Source of the DNA: Clostridia bacterium
GTDB taxonomy: Bacteria > Bacillota > Clostridia > Oscillospirales > Acutalibacteraceae
Length of the DNA stretch: 64,000 bases
Assembly (NCBI GenBank): GCA_017434895.1
Contig: JAFSGB010000019.1
Span: forward strand, 17,711-81,710
Reading direction: 5' to 3'
Part shown: piece by piece, positions 52,977 through 62,379 of the stretch
How the letters are laid out: each line of letters starts with the position of its first letter
Position numbering within the stretch: position 1 is the first letter of the stretch
Made by a program: the position numbers and the translations under genes
The notes under the pieces: model-generated
The model's input: the letters and a program-made list of their open reading frames with translations, nothing else
What the model was told of the DNA's origin: nothing
The model's database searches: none

Positions 52977-53862
52977 CTGTTTCGATTTCGATTTCGCTAT
53001 TTTTAACGAAAAATGTTATATCACCGCTTGAATCTGTACGATATGTCTTAATGCCACGTTTTTCAAGTTGCTTTAGGGTTGCTATATGCGGGTGATTGTA
53101 TATATTATCTTTCCCCACCGAAATAGCGGCATAGACGGGATTTGCCTCCTCTAAAAAGTCGCCTATTGTGGAAGTGTTGCTGCCGTGGTGCCCAACCTTT
53201 AAAACATCGCACCTAATATCGATTTTATCAGCAAGTAGCTTTTTTTCAACCTTTGCCTCGGCGTCGCCCATAAAGAGAAATTTTCTGTTATCCTTTTGAG
53301 CCTTTATTATAAGCGAGCGGTTATTGTCATCCATTAAATCATAGTAGGCGGCAATAACACTTACATCAAAATCGCCTATTTCAAAGGTCATACCCTTTAC
53401 CGCTTTGAAAACCTCTCCGCCGGAACGGGTGATTTTATCAATAGCAAGCTCGGCAGAGTAAATGCCGTCGCTAAAGGTGGAAAGCTCGGGCAGAATTAGA
53501 TTTTGCACCTTAAAATCCTTTAAAATTTGCTCTACGCCACCGGTATGGTCGGTGTGAAGATGGGTGAAAATAAGGACATCAATAATTTGAATTCCCTCTC
53601 GGTGCAAGGAAGATGCCAGCTCAAGCGCATTTTCACTGTCACCGGTGTCAATAAGGGCGGAATAGCCGTTACTGTGAATTAAAATACTGTCCCCTTGACC
53701 TACATCAATAACGCGGACGAAATCCTTTGTGTCGTCCCAGCCGCTTTCCCTTAATTTGAAAAGAATATTATCTGTAAAAACTAAACAAAGGACAGTGGCG
53801 GTGACACAAAGTATCACCGCAATAGTAATAATTAAGGTTTTCAGCTTTTCGCGTTTTAGCAT
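52969..53862 (-). CDS. Membrane-anchored metallo-beta-lactamase-fold protein, ComEC C-terminal-like
   Basis: 297 residues. N-terminal membrane anchor (about 10-30) then a MBL domain: DVGQGDSILIHSNGY, metal motif THLHTDHTGG, MGDAEAKVE and VGHHGSNTS. This is the arrangement of the extracellular MBL domain of the competence channel ComEC, but without the ten-helix channel. Such stand-alone proteins may be extracellular nucleases. Starts on the base after the ftsK stop (TAAATG), so the last gene of the large minus-strand operon. Confidence 0.9.
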   Translation of the reverse strand: MLKREKLKTLIITIAVILCVTATVLCLVFTDNILFKLRESGWDDTKDFVRVIDVGQGDSILIHSNGYSALIDTGDSENALELASSLHREGIQIIDVLIFTHLHTDHTGGVEQILKDFKVQNLILPELSTFSDGIYSAELAIDKITRSGGEVFKAVKGMTFEIGDFDVSVIAAYYDLMDDNNRSLIIKAQKDNRKFLFMGDAEAKVEKKLLADKIDIRCDVLKVGHHGSNTSTIGDFLEEANPVYAAISVGKDNIYNHPHIATLKQLEKRGIKTYRTDSSGDITFFVKNSEIEIETEK

Positions 53863-56208
53863 TTATTCCTCACCAGCGGCTTCTCTTTCAAGAAGCTGGT
53901 CCATAGTTATAAGCACCTTTCTGGGCTTGGAGCCTTCATAGGGTCCGACAACGCCCCTTTGCTCCATTTCGTCTACAATTCGAGCCGCTCTTGCATAGCC
54001 AAGCTTTAGCTTTCTTTGAAGCAGTGAGGTTGAAGCCATACCGTTTTCAACCACAACGCGAATAGCATCGCTAAGCATTGGATCCTCCTCGGGACCGTCC
54101 TCCACAAGACCTGTTTTCTGCTTTTTTTCCACTGCGGCTTGACGCTCAATTTCCACCATAATGTTATCGTCATAATCAGCGTTCTTGCTCTTTTTAATGA
54201 AATCAACAACTGTTTCAACCTCGCCGTCGCTTACGAAACAGCCTTGAATACGGTTGGGCTTTGGTGCACCTGCAAAGCGGAATAACATATCGCCTCGTCC
54301 CAATAGCTTTTCTGCACCCGCACCGTCTAATATAGTACGGCTGTCAACCTGACTGGACACTGCAAAGGCAATTCGGGTCGGAATGTTCGCCTTAATAACA
54401 CCTGTAACAACATCAACCGAAGGTCTTTGTGTGGCAACAAGCAAATGCATACCCGCAGCACGAGCCTTTGCGGCAATGCGGTTAATGGAATCCTCAACCT
54501 CTTTTGGTGATGTCATCATAAGGTCGGCAAGCTCATCGATAATAATTACGATGTGAGGCATTTTTTCGATGTCCTCGTCGCCCAGTTCCTCAACAAACTT
54601 GTTGTAGCCTTCAATGTTTCTGACACCTCGGTCAGCAAACATTTTATAACGCTTTTCCATTTCGGTAACTGCCCAACCAAGAGCACCTGCGGCCTTTCTG
54701 GGGTCGGTTACAACCGGCACCAAAAGGTGAGGTATGCCGTTATAAACACCCAGCTCTACCACCTTGGGGTCAATCATTAAAAGCTTAACCTCGTCGGGAG
54801 TTGCCTTATAAAGTATACTCATAATAATTGAGTTTATGCACACCGATTTACCGGAGCCTGTGGCACCTGCGATTAGTCCGTGGGGCATTTTTGCGAGGTC
54901 GGTAACAACGGCGTTGCCGCCGATATCACGACCCAAAGCTACTGTAAGCTTTGACTTTGCCGAAACAAAATCGGGGGCTTCAAAAATACCTCTGACCCCT
55001 ACAACATCGCTTTGCTTGTTGGGTACCTCAATACCTACTGCCGCCTTGTTGGGAATTGGTGCTTCAATTCTAACACCAGCGGTGGCAAGATTTAAAGCAA
55101 TATCATCTGACAAATTAGTAATTTTACTAATCTTAACACCGGCAGAGGGCTGAAGCTCATATCGGGTAACTGTGGGGCCTCGACTGATATTTACAATGCG
55201 TGCCTCCACACCGAAGCTTTTAAGGGTGTCGATCAAATGCTCGGCAGTAAGCTCGGTACCGCCCATAGCCGCCTTGTTGTTTTCAGCAGGTGTTAAAAGA
55301 CTTAACGGTGGGAAAGTATATGCATTTTCATCCTTTTCACCGTTTTCAAGGTTTTCGGTAAATTCCTTAGTCTCTGCTTTAAAGTCGATTTTTTCGGCCT
55401 CTGCTTCGGCTAAAGCCTTATTAAGCTTTTCCTTATCATCGGCACCATCAGGCTGAGCTAAAACCTCCTCGGGCATAGGCTCGTCATAATAGGTGCTTAC
55501 CACCTTTGCTTGTTTACGAGATAAATCCTCGGCCTTGAGTTTACGCTTTTTGGGCAGGTCGTCAACCGAAATGTCCGGGTCAAAACCCTTAATAAGCTTT
55601 AATTGCTTACCTTCTTTTTCTTCCTTTTCCTGATAAGCCTCCTCAACCTGCTCCTTGACTGCCTTAACCGGTCTTGAAACCGCCTTGAAAAGTGAAATAA
55701 GGGTAGTTCCGGTAACGAGCATTAAAACCACGAATATTAGCAATAAAACCGTTATCCAAGCACCGGTTTCACCGAATGCGAGACAAATACCCTCTCCGAT
55801 TAGGCCACCGATAAAGCCGCCTGTTTTTTCGGTGAAATTAAGGGTCAGCTGCTCGCTGAATACCACATCATTTCCACGCGGCATATAAGCAAATATGTCA
55901 ATCGCCGCACTGATAAGTATTAAAAGCACACCTATACCGATGCTTCTCAGCTTCATTGAGGCTTTAAACTTGTCAAGGCCGTAAATAATTGCAACAATAC
56001 CTATAAAAAAAGGTATAATATAGCCTATAAAGCCAAATACTCCTAAAATTGTATTATGTAGCCACAGCCACAAATTTTCTCCCTTAATAAAGACAACACA
56101 CAGAAAAAATATCGCTACTGCAAACCAAATGACCGACAGAAACTGACGGCGTGCATTGTTGCTTTGCTTGGTGCTATTTGCGGTTTTTCTACGTTTTTTT
56201 GCTGCCAT
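53863..56208 (-). CDS. ftsK: DNA translocase FtsK/SpoIIIE
   Basis: Pumps chromosome arms across the closing septum; SpoIIIE does so into the forespore. 781 residues. Four N-terminal membrane segments (about 25-165), a charged linker (about 190-310), then the RecA-like motor with Walker A GATGSGKSVCINSII, DPKVVELGVYNGIPHL and IIIDELADLMM. The C-terminal gamma winged helix (LLQRKLKLGYARAARIVDEM) recognises orienting sequences. Two bases from ribF. Confidence 0.97.
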   Translation of the reverse strand: MAAKKRRKTANSTKQSNNARRQFLSVIWFAVAIFFLCVVFIKGENLWLWLHNTILGVFGFIGYIIPFFIGIVAIIYGLDKFKASMKLRSIGIGVLLILISAAIDIFAYMPRGNDVVFSEQLTLNFTEKTGGFIGGLIGEGICLAFGETGAWITVLLLIFVVLMLVTGTTLISLFKAVSRPVKAVKEQVEEAYQEKEEKEGKQLKLIKGFDPDISVDDLPKKRKLKAEDLSRKQAKVVSTYYDEPMPEEVLAQPDGADDKEKLNKALAEAEAEKIDFKAETKEFTENLENGEKDENAYTFPPLSLLTPAENNKAAMGGTELTAEHLIDTLKSFGVEARIVNISRGPTVTRYELQPSAGVKISKITNLSDDIALNLATAGVRIEAPIPNKAAVGIEVPNKQSDVVGVRGIFEAPDFVSAKSKLTVALGRDIGGNAVVTDLAKMPHGLIAGATGSGKSVCINSIIMSILYKATPDEVKLLMIDPKVVELGVYNGIPHLLVPVVTDPRKAAGALGWAVTEMEKRYKMFADRGVRNIEGYNKFVEELGDEDIEKMPHIVIIIDELADLMMTSPKEVEDSINRIAAKARAAGMHLLVATQRPSVDVVTGVIKANIPTRIAFAVSSQVDSRTILDGAGAEKLLGRGDMLFRFAGAPKPNRIQGCFVSDGEVETVVDFIKKSKNADYDDNIMVEIERQAAVEKKQKTGLVEDGPEEDPMLSDAIRVVVENGMASTSLLQRKLKLGYARAARIVDEMEQRGVVGPYEGSKPRKVLITMDQLLEREAAGEE

Positions 56209-56210
56209 TT

Positions 56211-57041
56211 TTATTCTCCTATATCCTTTTTTATTTGTATCATAAGCTCCTCTTTAGAGGAAAATTTCTTTTCACTTCTTATAAATTCCTTTAAAGTAAC
56301 CTTTAACTCCTTGCCGTAAAGGTCGCCGTTAAAGCCTATTATAAAGGTTTCTGCTATTAAAAAATCTATTGGGTAGGTTGGTCTGTTTCCAATGTCTGTA
56401 ACGCCTTTATATACCTTACTTTCAATTAAAACCTCGGTCTTGTAGACCCCGAATTTAGGTTTGCATAAAACCTCTGGGTAGGCTTGATTAATTGTCGGAA
56501 AGCCAAGGGTTTTGCCTCTGCCGTCACCCTTAATTATGGGGGAAGTAAAGGAAAAATCGTACCCCAAAAGGCGGTTTACTTTTTTTATTTCACCCTCACG
56601 CAGCGCTTTTCTTATAACACTGGAGGAAACAATTTCGCCGTCCTCGGTGACAGGGTTAGCAATTTTCAAAGCTATATTGTTTTCACCGCAAAATTCCGCC
56701 AAAAGTTCAGCATCACCCTTACCCTCAAACCCAAAGTGGTAGTTAAAGCCGCATGAAATAATGGCGGGGTTAAACTCTTTTTTAATATATTCTAAAAATT
56801 CGGCAGGGGTCAAATGCTCCACCTCGGAAAAATCAAGAGTTTTCACGTCACAGCTTAATTTTTCGAGCATTTTTATCTTTTTCTCGGGGGTTAAAAGCAG
56901 TTCTACACTGCCTTTTTTAATGCATTTTGGAGGAATATTGAAAATCAGTGCAATTTTATTATAGCCGTCAGGTATATCAAGCACCGACAAATGTCCTTTA
57001 TGCAACCCGTCAAAGGTGCCTAAAGCTACTGCATTTTGCAT
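56211..57041 (-). CDS. ribF: Bifunctional riboflavin kinase/FAD synthetase
   Basis: Makes FMN then FAD. 276 residues; slightly short because the usual leader before the nucleotidyltransferase motif is missing. FAD synthetase: GTFDGLHKGHLSVL at residues 8-21 and SSSVIRKAL. Flavokinase: GDGRGKTLGFPTIN (about 168-181) and NRPTY. The ribosome-binding site and spacer sit inside an AATTATG-type repeat shared with the truB 3' end. Confidence 0.96.
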   Translation of the reverse strand: MQNAVALGTFDGLHKGHLSVLDIPDGYNKIALIFNIPPKCIKKGSVELLLTPEKKIKMLEKLSCDVKTLDFSEVEHLTPAEFLEYIKKEFNPAIISCGFNYHFGFEGKGDAELLAEFCGENNIALKIANPVTEDGEIVSSSVIRKALREGEIKKVNRLLGYDFSFTSPIIKGDGRGKTLGFPTINQAYPEVLCKPKFGVYKTEVLIESKVYKGVTDIGNRPTYPIDFLIAETFIIGFNGDLYGKELKVTLKEFIRSEKKFSSKEELMIQIKKDIGE

Positions 57042-57085
57042 TAATTTTCAACTCCCATTCATAATTCATAATTCCGAATTACGCA
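57042..57085 (-). repeat. AATTATG-type repeat at the truB-ribF junction
   Basis: Minus-strand sequence GTAATTCGGAATTATGAATT followed by ATGAATGGGAG. Such AATTATGAATTATG runs recur in intergenic DNA of many Gram-positives as small non-coding repeats. Here it encodes the last residues of TruB (VIRNYEL) and supplies the ribF ribosome-binding site. Confidence 0.45.
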
Positions 57086-57958
57086 TTTAACTGCAACTTG
57101 TTGCCGCTTTATATCTGCAAAGCCGACACCAAGAAAAACGCCATTGTGCTTTATCCTAAACAGCTCACCGTCAAAAAAATCGTCAGTCGGAATATTAAGT
57201 CTTTCAAAGCTCAGCTGACCGCCGTTGCAAAAGCGGGTCGCTTGCTTTTGCGTTATGTTAACCGCTCTAAGGTGGGAAACTACCGTTTCCTCGCTTAAAA
57301 GGTACTGACCGATGTTATCCTCGGTCAAATCGTCCAGTGGTACACAATCTTCAATACAAAATTGGGATGTTTTAATTCTCCTTAAAGAGTAAAGGGCGGC
57401 TCCGCAGCCTAACGCCTCTCCCAAATCACGGGCAAGAGAACGAATATATGTACCCTTGGAAACAAAAAACTCCACTTTAAAGATATTTTCACCGCTTAAA
57501 TCCTCGATTAAATTTGCTTCGAAAATTTCTACCTTGCGGGAAGAAATTTCGGTATTTTTACCCTCTCTGGCCAGCTTATAAAGACGGACACCGTCCTTTT
57601 TTATTGCCGAATAAGCGGGAGGTACTTGGTCGATAACACCCAAAAAACCGTTGAGTACGGCTTTAAGTTGTTCGGATGTTATGTTAACCTTTGCTTCCTT
57701 TAAAACCGTTCCCGTTATATCGTCGGTATCGGTAACTGTTCCCAGTTTGATTTCGGCAATATACCTTTTATCCCCCTCCAAAAGAAGCGAGGATAGCGCG
57801 GTAGCCCGTCCCAAAAGGACAGGCAAAACTCCCGTTGCCATAGGGTCAAGCGTCCCCGTATGGCCGACTCTTTTTTCTTTTGACTTTCTTTTCACGCGGT
57901 TAACTGCCGAAAAGGAGGTCATTCCTGCAGGCTTATCTAATAAAAGAAGTCCAATCAT
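57059..57958 (-). CDS. truB: tRNA pseudouridine55 synthase
   Basis: Makes pseudouridine 55 in the T-loop of tRNAs. 299 residues. LLLDKPAGMTSF then GHTGTLDPMATGVLPV with the catalytic Asp (about residue 39), TYIRSLARDLGEALG and a C-terminal PUA-like part. The last seven residues are encoded by the repeat at the ribF junction. The start overlaps the nrnA stop by 4 bases (ATGA). Confidence 0.97.
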   Translation of the reverse strand: MIGLLLLDKPAGMTSFSAVNRVKRKSKEKRVGHTGTLDPMATGVLPVLLGRATALSSLLLEGDKRYIAEIKLGTVTDTDDITGTVLKEAKVNITSEQLKAVLNGFLGVIDQVPPAYSAIKKDGVRLYKLAREGKNTEISSRKVEIFEANLIEDLSGENIFKVEFFVSKGTYIRSLARDLGEALGCGAALYSLRRIKTSQFCIEDCVPLDDLTEDNIGQYLLSEETVVSHLRAVNITQKQATRFCNGGQLSFERLNIPTDDFFDGELFRIKHNGVFLGVGFADIKRQQVAVKCVIRNYEL

Positions 57959-58935
57959 ATTGCATCTAGGTTCCGCTTAACGGCATCCAAAACCTTAGCC
58001 TTAACGGTTGCCAAATCGCCCTTAACGGAAGCTCCGGCGGCGCCCTTGTGACCGCCGCCGCCTAAGGTCTTACAGATTTCGGAAGCATCAAGGGGAGAGT
58101 AGGTTCTAAGGGATACCTTAAATTCATCATCACCCGTTTGCTTCAGAGTAACGCCGGCAATAACCCCCTCGACACTGCGGGAAATTACGGCAATACCCTC
58201 CAAATCGGTACCGCTGCAGCCCGTTTTGTACTGCATTTCGTCGGTGACTGTCAATACCATACATCTGTCGTCAAAATGGAATTCGGCAGAGTTTAGAACC
58301 ATAGACTCAAGCTCAATTAATTTTTTTGACTTGGTATCAAACATAAGGCGGTTAATTTCAGCCGCATTTATATTGTAGTCATAAAGTGCGGCGCAAATAA
58401 GCAGGGTTTTTTTGGTTACGGTAGAGTACTTAAAGCAGCCTGTGTCGGTAGCAAGACCGGTGTAGATTGCCTTAGCGGTAATATCATTAAGGTTAACCCT
58501 CATTTTTCCGATTAGCTCGAAAATACATTCTGCGCAGGCGGCGGCATCATCATCCAGATACAGATTTTTTGCATATTTTGTATTTGAAATATGGTGGTCG
58601 ATACAAAGATCAACCTTGCCTCCGAATTCCTCCTCTAAAGCGCCTAAAAGTCGGCTATCTGCCACATCAACCGCAATAATTGTGGGATTTTCATTCTCAA
58701 TATGGTCGGTTTTACGGGCAAAATAGTCATACTTTTTAGGAATAACATCCGGACATATAACCTCTGCCACCTTACCGATTTCATTAAGCGCATAGTAAAG
58801 TGCATAGGCAGAGCCTAAGGTGTCGCCGTCGGGGGAGGCATGGGTTAAAATAACATAATTATTATGATTTTTTAAGAATCTTGCCGTCTGACCGAGGGTG
58901 AGCTTGCGGCAGCCCTCGTTAGTTTTTCTCATCAT
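57955..58935 (-). CDS. nrnA: DHH-family nanoRNase/pAp phosphatase
   Basis: Degrades short oligoribonucleotides and converts pAp to AMP. 326 residues from the ATG at 58935 (AGAGG site, 9 bases), overlapping rbfA by 17 bases; an ATG two codons earlier is closer to the site. DHH motifs: ILTHASPDGDTLGS, VDVADSR, DHHISN and the DHHA1 block GGGGHKGAAG. rbfA-nrnA-truB-ribF is the usual order in Firmicutes. Confidence 0.94.
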   Translation of the reverse strand: MMRKTNEGCRKLTLGQTARFLKNHNNYVILTHASPDGDTLGSAYALYYALNEIGKVAEVICPDVIPKKYDYFARKTDHIENENPTIIAVDVADSRLLGALEEEFGGKVDLCIDHHISNTKYAKNLYLDDDAAACAECIFELIGKMRVNLNDITAKAIYTGLATDTGCFKYSTVTKKTLLICAALYDYNINAAEINRLMFDTKSKKLIELESMVLNSAEFHFDDRCMVLTVTDEMQYKTGCSGTDLEGIAVISRSVEGVIAGVTLKQTGDDEFKVSLRTYSPLDASEICKTLGGGGHKGAAGASVKGDLATVKAKVLDAVKRNLDAI

Positions 58936-59284
58936 TAACATTATCCTCTTTAAAGTTTTCAATAATTCTTGAAATATTAGCACTGATATTAATTGAATCG
59001 TCTGCTACAAAGCGAAGCTCGGGCACCTTGCGAAGCTTTAGTCTGGCGCCAAGCTCCCGTCTTAAAAATCCGGCGGCGCCCTTTAGCGCTTTAACCGAAG
59101 CTACAGTGGTTTCGTACCCCTCAATGGCGCTGACATAAACAGTAGCGTAGGAGAGGTCGCCTGAGACGTCAACCTTTACAATGCTTAAAAGCTTGCTTAC
59201 TCTGGGGTCCTTTACTTCACGCAACAAATCGGCTAAAGCAATTTTAATATCAGAGGTTATGCGGTTAATTTTAAATCCGGCCAT
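58919..59284 (-). CDS. rbfA: Ribosome-binding factor A
   Basis: Late 30S maturation factor acting on the 16S 5' helix. 121 residues. KH-like fold with KINRITSDIKIALADLLREV and DPRV, then FLRRELGARLKLRKVPELRF. Starts inside the infB stop (one-base overlap, TAATG). Confidence 0.96.
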   Translation of the reverse strand: MAGFKINRITSDIKIALADLLREVKDPRVSKLLSIVKVDVSGDLSYATVYVSAIEGYETTVASVKALKGAAGFLRRELGARLKLRKVPELRFVADDSINISANISRIIENFKEDNVNDEKN

Positions 59285-61797
59285 TAGTCTCTGTACTCCT
59301 CCATAATAAAGGCTTCGAAAATGTCGCCCTCCTTAATGTCGGCAAACTTTTCAAGACCGATACCGCACTCATAACCTTGAGCCACTTCCTTAACGTCGTC
59401 CTTAAAGCGGCGGAGTGAATCAATCTTATCCTCGCAGATAACAATACCGTCGCGAACCAAGCGGATTTCACAGTTACGGGTCACCTTGCCGTTGGTAACG
59501 TAGCAACCGGCAACAGTTCCTACATTAGAAATCTTGTAAACGCTTCTAACCTCGGCATTACCGATAAGATTTTCACGGAATTTGGGTGCCAGCATACCCT
59601 TCATAGCGGCGGTAATTTCCTCAATACAATCGTAAATTACGCGGTACATTCTCATATCAACACCGTCTTTCTCAGCGGTGGCAGCAGCCACAGCGTCAGG
59701 ACGGACATTAAAACCGACAATAATTGCTCCGCTGGTGGTGGCAAGCATAACATCTGACTCGTTAACGGCGCCAACACCGCCATGAACAACATTTACACGA
59801 ACCTCATCATTGGAAAGCTTAATAAGATTTTCACGAACTGCCTCAACACTACCTTGAACGTCAGCCTTAACGATAATGTTAAGCTCCTTAATATCTCCAC
59901 TGCTAAGGTTCTGGAATAGGTTATCAAGTGTAACCTTTTGCTTAGCGTTGTTAAGCTCATCCTTAGCCTTTTGCTTTCTCTGTTCAACAAGCTCTCGGGC
60001 TAGACGCTCGTCGGAAACGGCATCGAAAACATCTCCGGCATTAGGTGTCTCTGCAAGACCGGTAATCTCTACCGGTACAGACGGACCGGCAGCCTTTAAG
60101 GTTTTGCCGTTTTCGTTAGTCATTACACGAACTCTACCCACAGATGTTCCCGCAACGATAATATCACCGCTCTTAAGTGTTCCGTTTTGAACAAGCAGGG
60201 AAGCCACTGGGCCGCGGCCCTTGTCAAGACGGGCTTCGATAACAATACCGTGGGCTTTTCTGTCGGGATTAGCCTTTAATTCTTGCATTTCTGCAACAAG
60301 TAGGATATTCTCAAGCAGATTATCAATACCCATTTTTGTTTTAGCCGAAACTGGAACACAGATAATATCTCCGCCCCATTCCTCGGGTACTAGCTCGTGC
60401 TCGGTTAACTGCTGCATAATTCTGTCGGGATTAGCCTCGGGCTTATCCATTTTGTTGATGGCAACAATAATCTGAACCTTTGCGGCCTTGGCGTGGTTAA
60501 TCGCCTCAATAGTTTGGGGCATAATACCATCGTCTGCGGCAACAACCAGCACCGCAATATCGGTAGCCATAGCACCGCGCTGACGCATGGAAGTAAATGC
60601 GGCGTGACCGGGGGTATCAAGGAAAGTAATGTCATTTCCGTTGCAGTTTACTCTGTAAGCGCCGATGTGCTGAGTAATTCCGCCGGCTTCGGTGTCGGTA
60701 ACAGCAGTATCACGGATAGCATCTAATAGGGATGTCTTACCGTGGTCAACGTGACCCATAACAACAACAACCGGATCTCTGTGTTGGAGCATCTCGTCAC
60801 TGTCCTCGGTAACATCCATAATCTGTTCCTCGATAGTAACAACAACTGCTTTTTGTATCTTAGCACCCATTTCGGTAACAACGATTTCGGCGGTATCGTA
60901 ATCAATAACCTGATTAACGTTTGCCATCATACCAAGCTTCATTAATTCTTTAATAACCTCGGCGGCGGTCTTTTTCATAGCGGCCGCAAGCTCGCCTACG
61001 GTAATTTCCTCGCCAACAGTTACGGTAATGGGAGTCTTTTTAATGCGTTCTAACTGCATTCTCCTCATCTTATCGGCCTCGGTCTCACGCTTTGCACCCT
61101 GAGGACGGCGATAATCCTGAGATTTTTGCTTAATTTTCTGCTTTTTGGAGAAATTGTCCTTCATAGAGTTTGCAGGGGCAATTGTCTCATACTTTTCATT
61201 GTATTTGTCGATATTAATATTAGAGGTACGGGTGTCAATATGACGGATTTCGGCAGGACCTCTGTTAGGAGCAACCCCTGGTGTCTTATCCTTTTTCTTA
61301 GAAACAAAAGGCTTGGGGTCACTGGGCTTAAATTCCTTTTTAGGCTCGGCTTTAGAAGCTTCTTTTTTAGGCTCGGCTTTAGAAGCTTCTTTTTTAGGCT
61401 CGGCTTTAGAAGCTTCTTTTTTAGGCTGAGCTTTTTTAATTTCCTTTTTTGGTTCCTCTTTCTTTTCTTCGGGAGCCTTTTCACCGTTTTGAGCAGCTGC
61501 TGCGGCCTTTAATTGCTCAAGAATTGCCATTTGCTCAGCTAATTTTTTGTTCTTTTCGCTTTCTCTGTCCGCTTTGGCTTTTTTACGGGCATCGTCACCC
61601 ATTGCAAAGTAACCGTCAAAGCTTTTAACCTGTCTGTCAAGGGTGAGTTTGTTAAAAACCAGCGCAACCTCTGTTTCGTCAAGCGTGGCGCCCGATTTTT
61701 TTCCCTCTCCCGTAAGAGAAGCTACAATATCTGCAATGTCCTTGGATTTCATACCGAAATCCTTGGCAAGGTCACTTAATTTATATTTATTGGTCAT
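59284..61797 (-). CDS. infB: Translation initiation factor IF-2
   Basis: GTPase that delivers fMet-tRNA to the 30S complex. 837 residues. IF2 N-terminal domain, a Lys/Glu/Ala-rich linker (about 95-250), G domain with [15 protein letters not shown] (about 344), then DTPGHAAF and NKMD; domains II-IV follow. Within the linker a 9-residue unit, PKKEASKAE, is repeated three times, encoded by exact 27-bp repeats. Overlaps ylxQ by 11 bases. Confidence 0.98.
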   Translation of the reverse strand: MTNKYKLSDLAKDFGMKSKDIADIVASLTGEGKKSGATLDETEVALVFNKLTLDRQVKSFDGYFAMGDDARKKAKADRESEKNKKLAEQMAILEQLKAAAAAQNGEKAPEEKKEEPKKEIKKAQPKKEASKAEPKKEASKAEPKKEASKAEPKKEFKPSDPKPFVSKKKDKTPGVAPNRGPAEIRHIDTRTSNINIDKYNEKYETIAPANSMKDNFSKKQKIKQKSQDYRRPQGAKRETEADKMRRMQLERIKKTPITVTVGEEITVGELAAAMKKTAAEVIKELMKLGMMANVNQVIDYDTAEIVVTEMGAKIQKAVVVTIEEQIMDVTEDSDEMLQHRDPVVVVMGHVDHGKTSLLDAIRDTAVTDTEAGGITQHIGAYRVNCNGNDITFLDTPGHAAFTSMRQRGAMATDIAVLVVAADDGIMPQTIEAINHAKAAKVQIIVAINKMDKPEANPDRIMQQLTEHELVPEEWGGDIICVPVSAKTKMGIDNLLENILLVAEMQELKANPDRKAHGIVIEARLDKGRGPVASLLVQNGTLKSGDIIVAGTSVGRVRVMTNENGKTLKAAGPSVPVEITGLAETPNAGDVFDAVSDERLARELVEQRKQKAKDELNNAKQKVTLDNLFQNLSSGDIKELNIIVKADVQGSVEAVRENLIKLSNDEVRVNVVHGGVGAVNESDVMLATTSGAIIVGFNVRPDAVAAATAEKDGVDMRMYRVIYDCIEEITAAMKGMLAPKFRENLIGNAEVRSVYKISNVGTVAGCYVTNGKVTRNCEIRLVRDGIVICEDKIDSLRRFKDDVKEVAQGYECGIGLEKFADIKEGDIFEAFIMEEYRD
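61342..61422 (-). repeat. Three exact 27-bp repeats inside infB
   Basis: Copies at 61342-61368, 61369-61395 and 61396-61422, identical in sequence. They encode the PKKEASKAE repeats in the IF-2 linker and could vary in number by slippage. Confidence 0.9.
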
Positions 61798-62098
61798 TAA
61801 GAATTTCCTCCTTTATGGCTTCTGCAAAGCCCTCATCGTTCACGGAAATAATACCGCATTTATGTCCAACAGCGTTTGACAACTCAAAAATACTTGTGGT
61901 GTTAAGGCTTAGTACTTCATATCCGCTTTTCTGTGCTTTAAAAATGACTTCCTTTTTGCTTTTTGGGGAAATATCATTTGCCGTAACAACAAGTCTTACC
62001 TTTTTTCTTTCCAGTGACTCCTCGGTAGCTGAAAAGCCAAAGCTAAGCTTCCCCGCTTTAGCGGCAAAACCTAAAAGGGTTAATGCTTTAGTCTTCAT
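61787..62098 (-). CDS. ylxQ: L7Ae-family RNA-binding protein YlxQ
   Basis: 103 residues. L7Ae/L30e fold with [14 protein letters not shown] and [15 protein letters not shown] (about 35-49). Kink-turn RNA-binding protein found between rnpM and infB in Firmicutes. Overlaps both neighbours by 11 bases, so tightly coupled. Confidence 0.93.
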   Translation of the reverse strand: MKTKALTLLGFAAKAGKLSFGFSATEESLERKKVRLVVTANDISPKSKKEVIFKAQKSGYEVLSLNTTSIFELSNAVGHKCGIISVNDEGFAEAIKEEILNDQ

Positions 62099-62357
62099 TT
62101 TTAAGCTCCGCCTCTAACTTTTCATAAATCAAAGGCTCGATTTTTATTGAAAAAGTGTGATCAAGGGCATTTTGCTTTGTTACCCTTTTAAGGCAGTCGG
62201 CATTAGGGCAAACATAAGCGCCTCTGCCGTTAAGCTTACCTGTTTTATCAAGCTTAATTTCTCCCTCGGGGGTTTTAACAATCCTTATAAGCTCTCTTTT
62301 AGGCTTCATTTCTCTGCAGCCTATACACATTCTCATAGGTATTTTCTTAGTTGTCAT
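62088..62357 (-). CDS. rnpM: RNase P modulator YlxR/RnpM
   Basis: 89 residues. RMCIGCREMKPKRELIRI at residues 9-26 and KLNGRGAYVCPNADCL with the second Cys pair. Small RNA-binding protein; YlxR/RnpM has been reported to bind RNase P RNA in B. subtilis. Between nusA and ylxQ in the usual operon order. Confidence 0.95.
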   Translation of the reverse strand: MTTKKIPMRMCIGCREMKPKRELIRIVKTPEGEIKLDKTGKLNGRGAYVCPNADCLKRVTKQNALDHTFSIKIEPLIYEKLEAELKNED

Positions 62358-62379
62358 ATTAACACCTTAATTTCAAATT

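Noticed and set aside
61342-61422. CRISPR-like direct repeats
   Set aside because: The copies are contiguous without spacers and lie inside the infB coding frame.
61126-61512. 128-codon plus-strand frame with Phe/Arg-rich repeats
   Set aside because: It is the shadow of the 27-bp repeats and linker of infB.
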